Part shown: piece after piece, positions 35,978 through 43,779 of the stretch
How the letters are laid out: each line of letters starts with the position of its first letter
Position numbering within the stretch: the stretch's first letter is position 1
Source of the DNA: Pirellula sp.
Lineage (GTDB): Bacteria; Planctomycetota; Planctomycetia; Pirellulales; Lacipirellulaceae
Assembly: GCA_013822725.1 (NCBI GenBank)
Contig: PNKX01000003.1
Span: 186,001 to 250,000, forward strand
DNA: 64,000 nt
Reading direction: 5' to 3'
The notes under the pieces: generated by a model
Seen by the model: only the letters and a program-made list of their open reading frames with translations
Databases searched by the model: none
Told to the model about the DNA's origin: nothing
Position numbers and translations under genes: made by a program

Positions 35978-36778
35978 ATGTCGACGATGATGCTGACCGC
36001 GAAGAAGTGCGCCCCCGAGGACATCGCGGACCTATGGGATCAGTTCAAGAAAGATCCCAGCCGCAAGGAACTACGCAACGCGCTCATTGAGAATTATTTG
36101 CCGCTGGTGAAGTACAACGGCGAGCGCATCTGGCAGCGGCTCCCCGACGGCGTCGAACTCGACGATCTCATCTCCGCCGGCGTCTTCGGCCTGATGGACG
36201 CGATCAACGCGTTTGACATGGGCCGCGGCGTCAAATTCGAAACCTACTGCGTTCCCCGTATTCGCGGCGCGATGCTCGACGAGCTCCGCAGCATGGACTG
36301 GGTGCCGCGGCTCGTCCGCTCCAAGGCAAGCAAGCTCAACGAGTGTCTCAAGACGCTCGAAGCATCGCTCGGCCGCGCTCCGAACGAGAACGAAATCGCC
36401 GAGTACATGCAGCTCTCGCTGGTGGAAGTCGAGAAGCTCATCGCCGACGCCAACGCCGTCGGCCTGATCAGCCTCAACAAGAAGTGGTACGAGACCGACA
36501 GCTATAAGGACGTTCGCGAGATCGACATTCTCGAAGACAAGAAGGGCGAAGACCCGACCCGCCGCATCCAAAAGTCCGACTTGATGCGGCTCGTGACCAA
36601 GGGCCTCAACCGCAACGAGCGCCTCATCATCATCCTCTACTACTACGAGGAAATGACGATGAAGGAAATTGGCGCCACGCTCGACCTGAGCGAAAGCCGC
36701 GTGAGCCAAATGCACAGCGCGATTGTCCAGCGCCTGCAGGGCCAACTCGGCCGCCGCCGCCCGGAGTTTGGTACGTAA
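35978..36778 (+). CDS. fliA: Flagellar sigma factor FliA (sigma-28)
   Basis: A protein of 266 residues from ATG 35978, which has GGAGG five bases upstream; an in-frame GTG at 35954 lacks one. Region 2 reads LIENYLPLVKYNGERIWQRL, then DDLISAGVFGLMDAINAFDM and FETYCVPRIRGAMLDELRSM. Region 3 is at about 105-165. Region 4 ends with YYYEEMTMKEIGATLDLSES, an HTH. These are the hallmarks of the FliA/WhiG group. It directs RNA polymerase to late flagellar genes. No anti-sigma gene flgM is recognisable in the window. The upstream sequence holds a GC-rich hairpin pair at about 35816-35870 (AACCGCGACC... units). Confidence 0.95.
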   Translation: MSTMMLTAKKCAPEDIADLWDQFKKDPSRKELRNALIENYLPLVKYNGERIWQRLPDGVELDDLISAGVFGLMDAINAFDMGRGVKFETYCVPRIRGAMLDELRSMDWVPRLVRSKASKLNECLKTLEASLGRAPNENEIAEYMQLSLVEVEKLIADANAVGLISLNKKWYETDSYKDVREIDILEDKKGEDPTRRIQKSDLMRLVTKGLNRNERLIIILYYYEEMTMKEIGATLDLSESRVSQMHSAIVQRLQGQLGRRRPEFGT

Positions 36779-37244
36779 CACAAAGCCGCGACCGGCGGTC
36801 GCGGGAACCCTCAAAAACGCGAACCGCATTGGCCCCCGGTTTGAAGAACCGGGGGCTAAGAGCGCCCTACGAATTTCAGCCGCGGGCCTCTGGTCTCGCC
36901 GCAGGTCGACGGTCGACGCCTCCAAAGCGTCTTCCTCCCCGGCCTCCGGCGAACCAAAGGTCCGCGGCTGATTTTTTTGGTAGCCGCGGGTCAACGACCC
37001 GCCGGAGCGGAAAGGGAGAGATTTATGATTTCTGATTTAGGGAGCCACACGCCCCTCCGTCAGGCAAATCAGAAATCACAAATGCTACATCAGAAATCTC
37101 TCTGCCCCCGCTCCGGCGGCTCGTTGAGCCGCGGCTACAGGCCTCTTCCTTGACTTTTCCCCTCCTGCACGGTGCAATGGATAGAGCGAAAGCCGCTTTT
37201 CTCAGGGGTCCGCGGCCCATTCGCTACCGGCACAGAGCACCTGC
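36779..37244. other. Intergenic region dense in palindromes
   Basis: This 466-base gap holds at least four palindromes: GCCGCGACCGGCGGTCGCGG (about 36783), the CCCCCGGTTTGAAGAACC hairpin (36833-36859), a CCGCGG...CCGCGG pair around 36880-36968, and the composite element 36980-37138. No coding frame is supported. A plausible ribosome site precedes the pseudopilin gene. Confidence 0.55.
36980..37138. repeat. Composite GTAGCCG palindrome (copy 2)
   Basis: The arms GTAGCCGCGGGTCAACGACC... and ...GGCTCGTTGAGCCGCGGCTAC are about 100 bases apart. The interior has its own inverted repeats (GATTTCTGATTT / AAATCAGAAATC, and AGAGATTTATG / CATCAGAAATCTCT), so palindromes are nested. Confidence 0.82.
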
Positions 37245-38732
37245 ATGACCAATCTCGTCGACAGCCCAAAAGCCCCTCCGCGCGCCGGCGTCAGCCGCGG
37301 CCTCACGCTCATCGAAATGCTCGTCGCCCTCGCGGTGACGTTGGTAATGATGGCGGCCGTGGTGAACCTGTTCGCCAACATGAGCGCGAGCATCCGCAAT
37401 CGCCGCGCGGCGATCGAAACGGGCTCGCAGCTCCGTCAGGTTCGCAACCGGCTGGCGATGGATCTGAGCGGCGCCACTTGTCGAGGTTCGACGTGGCAGC
37501 GACCGGAGGCGAATCAGGGGTATATTGAGATTATTGAGGGGGAGTGGTCGGATAAGAATCCGTCGGAACTGCTCAACCTCACTGACGCTGGGCCAAACAG
37601 CAACGGGGATCGTGAGATTGACTACACGACGTCGAATATCCCGAGCAGTCAAGCTTTCAATTCTGATACTGGCCTCGCCGCCGACGGTCGCAACATTGGC
37701 GTCGGCGCGGTGACTGATGGCCGCGCCCTAGGCGACTGGGACGACGTTCTTGCGCTGACCGTACGGAGCGAGAGCGATCCTTTCACCGCGCGGGTTGGAA
37801 ACAATCTGGTCGAATCGCCGCTCGCCGAAGTGTTGTGGTGCGCTACCGAGAAGAAGGTTGACAATGCCGCGACGATTGCCGATCCAAACGACGGCTTCCG
37901 TACCGTGTATCGTCGAGTACTACTAATTGCGCCCTGGCTTGGCCCGTTTACAGGTCCGCGCCCTCCGGAAAATGTCTCGGTACACTGGGATCCTGCCCTT
38001 GGCCAATGGGTTGCCAACACGCTCGGCGATCTCACGAAGCGCGAAAATCGCGCTACGCGTGATCAAAACACCATGTTCCCACACATCTTGGTCCGCAATG
38101 AGCTGCTCGCTAGCAGCAACAATGTCGAGCTAAGCTCCAGAGTATTGAATAGTGCTCTCGCCTTCGACGTCCGCGTGTTCGATCCCGGAGCTCCGTTGAT
38201 CGACGCGGGCGCCGCTATCCTCGAACCGGGCGACTACGGATGGTCGAGCGCATTGAGCGCTGGCGGGGTGGTCTCCGGTTACGGGGCCTATTGCGATCTC
38301 GGATGGGGCTTCGCCCCCCCTCCCACCGGGTCGATGGTTTATCAGAGCACCGCGGCCGTTTCCCCTGCGCCGTTGCCGCTGTTCAACGAAATTCGACCGG
38401 CTGGCTATCATTGGATCAGCAGCCCACAAACCAATACGATCACTCAGTACCCCGCCGTCTACGACACATGGTCTTACCATTACGAAAACGATGGCATAGA
38501 TCAGGACGCACTTTGGCAAACCAATGCTCAACCATGGCAACTGAACAACATTGACCAAGGCGCCAATGGCCTCGACGATAACAACGCCAACGGCGTCGAC
38601 GATCGCGGCGAACGCGAAACGTCTCCTCCGTACGACGTCCCTCTCCGCGGCGTCAAAGTCATTCTCCGCGTCTACGAACCCGACGCCCGCCAGATTCGCG
38701 AGTCGTCGGTGACGCATAGCTTTAAGCAGTAG
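37245..38732 (+). CDS. Pseudopilin-like protein with prepilin N-terminus (PulJ/GspJ type)
   Basis: A protein of 495 residues. The type IV prepilin motif is G-LTLIEMLVALAVTLVMMAA (cleavage after Gly 19, then Glu at +5), preceded by a short basic leader. The rest is a long hydrophilic domain, much larger than the roughly 200 residues of classic GspJ. Near 440-455 a motif GLDDNNANGVDDRGE resembles a calcium-binding Asp/Asn loop. Planctomycetes carry many such proteins. No other secretion or pilus gene is adjacent, so the partner machine is unknown. The TAG stop is provided by the composite repeat that follows. Confidence 0.8.
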   Translation: MTNLVDSPKAPPRAGVSRGLTLIEMLVALAVTLVMMAAVVNLFANMSASIRNRRAAIETGSQLRQVRNRLAMDLSGATCRGSTWQRPEANQGYIEIIEGEWSDKNPSELLNLTDAGPNSNGDREIDYTTSNIPSSQAFNSDTGLAADGRNIGVGAVTDGRALGDWDDVLALTVRSESDPFTARVGNNLVESPLAEVLWCATEKKVDNAATIADPNDGFRTVYRRVLLIAPWLGPFTGPRPPENVSVHWDPALGQWVANTLGDLTKRENRATRDQNTMFPHILVRNELLASSNNVELSSRVLNSALAFDVRVFDPGAPLIDAGAAILEPGDYGWSSALSAGGVVSGYGAYCDLGWGFAPPPTGSMVYQSTAAVSPAPLPLFNEIRPAGYHWISSPQTNTITQYPAVYDTWSYHYENDGIDQDALWQTNAQPWQLNNIDQGANGLDDNNANGVDDRGERETSPPYDVPLRGVKVILRVYEPDARQIRESSVTHSFKQ

Positions 38733-38884
38733 CCGCGGGTCAATGACCTGCCGGAGCGGTGATCGTAAAAATGCTGACGGACGAATGCTGAATGCGGAAG
38801 GGAAATTCTATTCTCAGCATTCCGCATTCATCCTTCAACATTTCTCTTTTGTTCCGCTCCGGCGGCTCGTTGAGCCGCGGCTAC
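38729..38884. repeat. Composite GTAGCCG palindrome (copy 3)
   Basis: The left arm GTAGCCGCGGGTCAATGACC overlaps the pseudopilin stop; the right arm is GGCTCGTTGAGCCGCGGCTAC. Inside are nested arms (GAATGCTGAATGCGGAA / TTCTCAGCATTCCGCATTC). The layout matches 36980-37138, but the interior sequence differs. Confidence 0.82.
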
Positions 38885-38895
38885 ATTAATCCCCC

Positions 38896-39336
38896 ATGTT
38901 CCTCGCCCACTCCATTCGCCTCCGCGACCCCTGGCAATGCGAGGCGACCGAGCAGGGAGGCGTGCGCTGGTCCCGTCGGTTTCATCGGCCGACGGGGATG
39001 GAAGCGGACGATCAGCTGGTCTTGGTGCTGAGCGGCTTGCCGGCAGGAGCCATGGTGCGCGTGAACGGGCTTGGCTTTGACACCGGAGGGGGTCGGGACT
39101 CTTTTGCGACTGGGGGCGTTGGCGATTTAGAAGCCTTTCCAGTCGCAAAAGAGTCCCGACCCCTTACCGAGCAATCAGTATCAGCCGCCGTCGCGGCGCA
39201 GTTCGATCTCACAGCCATTCTTCGCGACGCGAATGAGATTGAGATCGAAACGCCGCCCGACCCTCTGCTGGTGGAGACGCGGCCGCCTATCTCGTTTCCC
39301 TACGACGCTCGGCTAGCGATTATTGGACATTCGTAG
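38896..39336 (+). CDS. Small beta-rich protein with an in-frame palindromic insert
   Basis: A protein of 146 residues. The start (IRLRDPWQCEATEQGGVRWS, then RRFHRPTGMEADDQLVLVLS) and the end (FDLTAILRDANEIEIETPPD, then YDARLAIIG) read like a single beta-sandwich of the sugar-binding/GH2 N-terminal type; that fold call is inference. Residues about 65-90 (GGGRDSFATGGVGDLEAFPV, then AKESRP) come from a 75-base palindrome whose length is a multiple of three, so the frame stays open. Without it the protein would be about 121 residues. Function unknown. There is a plausible ATG start 11 bases after the upstream repeat. Confidence 0.65.
   Translation: MFLAHSIRLRDPWQCEATEQGGVRWSRRFHRPTGMEADDQLVLVLSGLPAGAMVRVNGLGFDTGGGRDSFATGGVGDLEAFPVAKESRPLTEQSVSAAVAAQFDLTAILRDANEIEIETPPDPLLVETRPPISFPYDARLAIIGHS
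39089..39163. repeat. Palindromic element inside a coding region
   Basis: A perfect 25-base inverted repeat occupies 39089-39113 and 39139-39163, with a 25-base loop. The outer ends read GGGGTCGGGACTC and GAGTCCCGACCCC. Total length 75 bases, exactly 25 codons. Confidence 0.9.
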
Positions 39337-40201
39337 CGGCCTCCACAGACCGCATTCCACGCCAACGGCGTTGCATCATACAGCCCGGGGTTGATCGCTA
39401 CGCGATCTACCCCGGGTGCAAGAGATCCTGAATTCCCCAACCCTGAAAGGGTTGCATCAACCGATTCAACCACTTCAGGGTTGGGATTGATTGGATGCTA
39501 CTATCCCTGGGTAGATCGCTGCGCGATCAACCCAGGGCTGAATGATTGAATCCCGTTGGGATTCGATGCTGGCGACATCGTCGGTCTGCCAGGCCGAGCG
39601 ACACGCCTAGTTCAGGCAACTTCCGCTCAATGAACGCAACCTCCATCAGTTACCGTCGCCGGCGGCCTTCTGTCGCCTCAGAGGTTTTTGGCGACACTAA
39701 GCGGAAGTTGTTGTAGTGAAATCAGTTACGAATTGCGCACAAGAGACAGATATTCCGTGTGTCGCGACAGACGTCCGGCGTGCAGCGACATGAGTCGCCA
39801 CAACGGCTTGTGGTGGTGAACAGAATCGGCCTCGGAGACGCCTCCCGCAAACGACTGTTGGTGCAAAGTCCATGGTGAAGACTCCCAGCGCACAGCGCGA
39901 GTCGCTGCGAGATCGGCTCCTGGCCGCTCGCCCGGTTGGGGGTTCGTGGTGAATTATCAAAGAGCGATCCGCGCGCAGCGGGGGCGTCGTCTAGGCGCAC
40001 CATAGCAGGTTAGGTGGCCGAAATCTGTCATTATTTTTGGCCACCCCCCGCGGCTTTCAGTAGCCGCAGGCGGCGAGGGCAGGTAGAACGGCGCTGCCGG
40101 CTCTAGCGGTCGGCGGCGCGACCCCCCGGCGGAGCCGGGGGCTACATATCGTTTCCATTAGCTCGACTTATCACCGCTTCCCATTCGGACGAAAGCTCAC
40201 C
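39337..40201. other. Long intergenic region with palindromes and an unresolved stretch
   Basis: This is the longest gene-free interval (865 bases). At 39380-39575 lie palindromes of the type CCCGGGGTTGATCGC / GCGATCTACCCCGGG, CCAACCCTGAAAGGGTT... and CCTGGGTAGATCGC / GCGATCAACCCAGG. At 39628-39713 the arms CAACTTCCGCT / AGCGGAAGTTG enclose about 64 bases. The stretch 39720-40010 is GC-rich, with several short inverted repeats (for example GTGTCGCGACA and GCGACATGAGTCGC). Frames on the minus strand here look non-coding. A GC-rich hairpin (CCCCCGGCGGAGCCGGGGG) lies at 40123-40141. Confidence 0.5.
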
Positions 40202-41473
40202 ATGACGCCGACGATTCGTTTTCTTGCGTACTCGCTGCTGGCTCTTCTCATAGCGATGAACACGCTGTCGGCGACGGCTGACGTGACGAAGCCGAATCAA
40301 TTGACGCCGGAGCAAATTGCCGAGGGATGGATCAGTCTGTTCGACGGCGAGACGCTGTTTGGGTGGACGCCCACGAGCGATGCAAACTGGAAGGTGGAGG
40401 AGGGGGCGATTGCCGTCAGCGAGGGGGAGCAAGGGTTTTTGATGACGAACAGCGAGTTCGCTGACTACGAACTGTATTTTGAGTACAAGGCGCCCAAGTC
40501 GACGAACAGCGGCGTCTTCTTGCGAACCGCGCTAAATCCGACCGACCCAGCCAAAGATTGCTACGAACTGAACATCGCTCCCAACGACAACCCGTTTCCG
40601 ACAGGATCGCTGGTTGGACGACACAAGCGCAACCTTGAGCAATACATCAATCCGAAGCTGACTTCGGATATGGTGGCCCAATCAAAAGATGGCTGGTATC
40701 GCGTGCGCGTCCGTGTCGCAGGAGATCGCATCACGCTCGCCACTGTCGATTACGACGGTTGGGACGAATTCTATCAGGATTCGGCCCCCTTGGTTCGAGG
40801 CCACATCGGTCTCCAGTTCCGGGAAGGGCCGGTCGCATTCCGGAACATTCGGTTGAAGCCGCTTGGCCTGAATCCGATGCTGAACGGCAAAGACCTCGCC
40901 GGTTGGAACGACGATCAAAAGAAGACGAGCACGTTTGCCGTCACTCCCGAAGGCGAGCTCCGCGTCACCAACGGCAGCGGCCAACTCGAAAGCGACGCGA
41001 CGTACGGCGACTTCACGATGCAGTTCGAGACCCGCGTCGACGGCGACGGGCTCAACTCCGGCGTCTTTTTCCGCTGCATCCCGCGCGAGTACATGAACGG
41101 CTACGAGTGCCAGATCAGCAACAAGATCACCGATGGGGATCCGACGAAGCCGACCGACTTCGGCACCGGGGCCATCTACCGTCGCATCCCGGCCCGATGG
41201 GTGAATGCTCGCGATCATGAGTGGTTTACGACGACGCTCGTGGCGACGGGCCCTCATATCGCCGTGTGGGTGAACGGCCTGCAGGTGACCGACTGGACCG
41301 ACAAGCGGCCCCCCAACGACAACCCCCGCAGCGGGCTGCGAACGGCGGCGGGGACGATCTCGCTGCAGGGGCATGATCCGACGACTGATATTCGCTTCCG
41401 GAACATGCGGATCGGGGAATTGCCGGCAAATGCGAACCACGACGGCACGAAGGATGAAGCGGGGAAAGAATAG
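40202..41473 (+). CDS. Exported protein with two 3-keto-disaccharide hydrolase (DUF1080) domains
   Basis: A protein of 423 residues with a signal peptide (cleavage near 26, SATA-D). Two DUF1080 domains follow: about 40-220 (ISLFDGETLFGWTPTSD, then STNSGVFLRTAL) and about 228-410 (MLNGKDLAGWNDDQ, then GLNSGVFFRCIP and GYECQI). Each has the NSGVFxR core and an ending RNIRL/RNMRI strand. The domain is a concanavalin-like fold found in great numbers in Planctomycetes and linked to cleavage of 3-keto-glycosides. The gene is not in a sugar operon here. Its TAG stop lies in the left arm of the repeat bracketing the next gene. Confidence 0.88.
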   Translation: MTPTIRFLAYSLLALLIAMNTLSATADVTKPNQLTPEQIAEGWISLFDGETLFGWTPTSDANWKVEEGAIAVSEGEQGFLMTNSEFADYELYFEYKAPKSTNSGVFLRTALNPTDPAKDCYELNIAPNDNPFPTGSLVGRHKRNLEQYINPKLTSDMVAQSKDGWYRVRVRVAGDRITLATVDYDGWDEFYQDSAPLVRGHIGLQFREGPVAFRNIRLKPLGLNPMLNGKDLAGWNDDQKKTSTFAVTPEGELRVTNGSGQLESDATYGDFTMQFETRVDGDGLNSGVFFRCIPREYMNGYECQISNKITDGDPTKPTDFGTGAIYRRIPARWVNARDHEWFTTTLVATGPHIAVWVNGLQVTDWTDKRPPNDNPRSGLRTAAGTISLQGHDPTTDIRFRNMRIGELPANANHDGTKDEAGKE

Positions 41474-41512
41474 GACGCGGATTTTCACGGATTTGGCGGA
41501 TTTTCGCGAATT
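41467..41512 (+). repeat. Left inverted arm flanking the GxxExxY gene
   Basis: It starts GAATAGGACGCGGATTTTC and continues with CGGATT-type units to TTTTCGCGAATT. It matches the reverse complement of 41932-41977 at about 40 of 44 positions. The TAG is the stop of the upstream DUF1080 gene. Confidence 0.88.
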
Positions 41513-41555
41513 GCTTTTTACTGGAGCGAAGTCATCAAGCGTGCTGAGGAAATCC

Positions 41556-41957
41556 ATGGGACTTGTTTATGGGGAGTTGTCTGAACAGATCGTTAAGAGC
41601 TTCTACCATGTCTACAACTCGCTGGGCCCTGGCTTCCTTGAGAAGGTGTATGAGAATTCACTGCGGATCTCGCTACGCAAGCAAGGTCTCGCCGTTGATC
41701 AGCAGTATCCAATCGCAGTACTGTTCGAAGGCGAGGTCGTCGGCGAATACTTTGCGGATCTACGCGTTGAGGAGCTGATCATTCTTGAAATCAAAGCGGG
41801 GGAAGCAATTTCGAAGGAACACGAAGCTCAGCTACTCAATTACCTTAAAGCAACTGGTTATCAGCTGGGCATCATCTTGAACTTTGGCCCGAAAGCCGAG
41901 TTTGCTCGCCGGGTCTTCTCCCCCAGAAATTTCCGCGAAAATCCGTCAAATCCGTGA
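41556..41957 (+). CDS. GxxExxY protein (PD-(D/E)XK nuclease-fold family)
   Basis: A protein of 133 residues from ATG 41556, with GAGGAA four bases upstream; a GTG at 41541 is possible. The name-giving motif is in SLGPGFLEKVYENSLRISL (G-F-L-E-K-V-Y). The nuclease-fold core follows: YFADLRVEELIILEIKAGE with Asp, then Glu-x-Lys, and the late EAQLLNYLKATGYQLGIILN (Gln motif) and NFG. Pfam places the family in the PD-(D/E)XK nuclease superfamily (PDDEXK_3); activity is unproven. The last eight residues (FRENPSNP) are coded by the right inverted arm. Both sides are flanked by inverted repeats, giving the appearance of a small mobile unit. Confidence 0.88.
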   Translation: MGLVYGELSEQIVKSFYHVYNSLGPGFLEKVYENSLRISLRKQGLAVDQQYPIAVLFEGEVVGEYFADLRVEELIILEIKAGEAISKEHEAQLLNYLKATGYQLGIILNFGPKAEFARRVFSPRNFRENPSNP

Positions 41958-41977
41958 AAATCCGCATTCTATTCTTT
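41932..41977 (-). repeat. Right inverted arm flanking the GxxExxY gene
   Basis: Inverted copy of 41467-41512. It contains the stop codon of the GxxExxY gene (CCGTGAAAATCC) and the terminal CATTCTATTC. Confidence 0.88.
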
Positions 41978-41986
41978 GAACTTCTC

Positions 41987-42040
41987 AAAGAAGAATGGGA
42001 CACGGATTAACGCGGATCAGGCGGATTTTCGCGGATCAAT
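41987..42040 (+). repeat. Third arm of the CGGATTT repeat family
   Basis: GAATGGGACACGGATTAACG continues to GCGGATTTTCGCGGATC in the same orientation as the left arm, ten bases after the right arm. A single arm of the AAGGCACGAAGG family follows at 42113-42160 in inverted orientation. Confidence 0.75.
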
Positions 42041-42193
42041 TCGAGTCGATCGCACATTGAGCTTTCGGTCAGTAGATCAAACGGGGGTCGGGCAATTACA
42101 ATCGAACCCTTGCATTTCCTTCGTGTCCTCTTCGTGCCTTTGTGCCTTAGTGGTTAAGCATTCCCTCCTGAACCCCATACCCTGAACCCTCCT

Positions 42194-43408
42194 ATGCCCA
42201 GTTGCGTGTTGGCTTACTCCGGCGGTCTTGATACTTCGGTCATTCTTGGTTGGCTCCAGGACGAGGGGTACGACGTCCATGCCGTGTACGTTGATCTGGG
42301 CCAGCCGTGCGAGGATCGCGAGGCGATTCTGAAGAAGGCCCGCGACAATGGGGCGAAGTCGTCGCGGTTGATCGACGTTCGCGAGGAGCTGTGCCGCGAC
42401 TTTGCGTTCCCGGTGCTGCAGTGGCAAGCGAAGTACGAGGGGATTTATCTGCTCGGCACGTCGATCGCGCGGCCGCTGATCTCGAAGGTTTGTCTGCAAG
42501 TAGCCCGTGAAGTTGGCGCCGAGGCGTATGCTCATGGCGCCACCGGGAAGGGGAACGACCAGTGCCGGTTCCAGTTGGCGGCCGAGGCGCTCGACCCGAA
42601 CGTAAAAATCATCGCGCCGTGGCGGATCAAGAAGTTCCAGGACCTGTTCGCCGGCCGTAGCGACATGATCGCCTACTGCGAGAAGAAGGGGATCCCGGTG
42701 AAGGCGTCGATCGCCAAGCCGTACAGCAGTGACGAGAACTGCCTGCACATCAGCTACGAGGCGGGCAACTTGGAAGACCCGACGGTCGATGGCGTGTCGA
42801 TCATCGACTTCGGCATGACGGTGTCGCCGCAAGAGGCGCCGGATAAGGTCGAGACGATCAAGATCGGGTTCGAGTCGGGCGTGCCGGTAACGATCAACGG
42901 CGCGAAGAAGTCGCCGCTGCAGATGGTCGAAGAGCTGAACAAGATCGCCGGGCGCAACGGCGTCGGGCGGATCGACATCGTCGAAAACCGGTTCGTTGGC
43001 ATGAAGAGCCGCGGCGTGTACGAGTCGCCGGGCATGACGACGCTTTACGCGGCGCACTTGGCGCTGGAGCAGCTCACGATCGACCGCGAGACGGTTCACC
43101 TCCGCGATCGGATCAGCCCCGAAGTCGCCGAGATGGTGTACTACGGCTTCTGGTATGTGCCGAAGATGGACGCGCTGATGGCGTTCATGCGGGAGGTGCA
43201 GAAGCCGGTGACCGGCGAAGTGACGGTCGGCCTCTACAAGGGGAACGTCATGATTCAGGGCCGGACGAGCCCGTATAGCCTGTACGATGCGGCGATTGCG
43301 AGCATGGATGAGGCTGGGAATTACGATCAGACCGATGCGGAAGGGTTCCTGCGGATTCAGGGGCTGCCAAGCCGGGTGATGGGGCAGGTGCGGCCGAGAA
43401 AGTATTAA
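42194..43408 (+). CDS. argG: Argininosuccinate synthase
   Basis: A protein of 404 residues, full length. The ATP-pyrophosphatase loop AYSGGLDTSV lies at 7-16. Other signatures are GTSIARPLISK (about 90), HGATGKGNDQCRF (about 115) and KPYSSDENCLHISYE (about 176). The enzyme joins citrulline and aspartate using ATP, the penultimate step of arginine synthesis, in the cytoplasm. Neighbours are unrelated in pathway. A short palindrome-rich gap follows. Confidence 0.96.
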   Translation: MPSCVLAYSGGLDTSVILGWLQDEGYDVHAVYVDLGQPCEDREAILKKARDNGAKSSRLIDVREELCRDFAFPVLQWQAKYEGIYLLGTSIARPLISKVCLQVAREVGAEAYAHGATGKGNDQCRFQLAAEALDPNVKIIAPWRIKKFQDLFAGRSDMIAYCEKKGIPVKASIAKPYSSDENCLHISYEAGNLEDPTVDGVSIIDFGMTVSPQEAPDKVETIKIGFESGVPVTINGAKKSPLQMVEELNKIAGRNGVGRIDIVENRFVGMKSRGVYESPGMTTLYAAHLALEQLTIDRETVHLRDRISPEVAEMVYYGFWYVPKMDALMAFMREVQKPVTGEVTVGLYKGNVMIQGRTSPYSLYDAAIASMDEAGNYDQTDAEGFLRIQGLPSRVMGQVRPRKY

Positions 43409-43779
43409 GAGATGTTGCGAATTGCGTTGTCCGTGCCAGTGGCAGTGGTCAGTTGCAGGCGATGACGAGCAGCACGAACTTCGCATCTTCAGGCCTGAAG
43501 GGCCGCGCTGTGAAAGCCCAGGGCGGAGCCCTGGGAAACGCGTTGATTCGTTGCGAATAGCCCTGAAAGGGCGCGCCTGGCGCATTTTTTTACGCTAATC
43601 GCGCCCTTTCAGGGCTCAGAAATTTAATGATGCCTTGTTCCCAGGGCTGCGCCCTGGGCTATCATGGCGCGGCCTTTCAGGCCTGAGGCGAGCAATGGAC
43701 TTGCTTTCAGGTCGACGGACCATTTGGTTGCATCGGCAAAGCATTTGAATCACGTGCTTCAACGCTGAGCTATCCCGCC
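43409..43779. other. Intergenic region with a three-part palindrome
   Basis: This 371-base gap contains GCCCAGGGCGGAGCCCTGGG (43518), the pair GCCCTGAAAGGGCGCG / GCGCCCTTTCAGGGC (43561 and 43601) and CCCAGGGCTGCGCCCTGGG (43640), followed by GGCCTTTCAGGCC. They can form one long cruciform-like array. Its middle T-run could act as an argG terminator. No coding frame is supported. Confidence 0.55.

Noticed and set aside
39722..40003. A 93-codon frame on the minus strand with a Cys/Arg-rich product
   Set aside because: It overlaps a second equally long frame, has no ribosome site and its composition is unlike neighbouring genes. It more likely lies in repeat or RNA sequence.
41467..42160. CRISPR array suggested by repeated CGGATTT-like units near the GxxExxY gene
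   Set aside because: The units are inverted and irregular, with no constant spacers and no cas genes.
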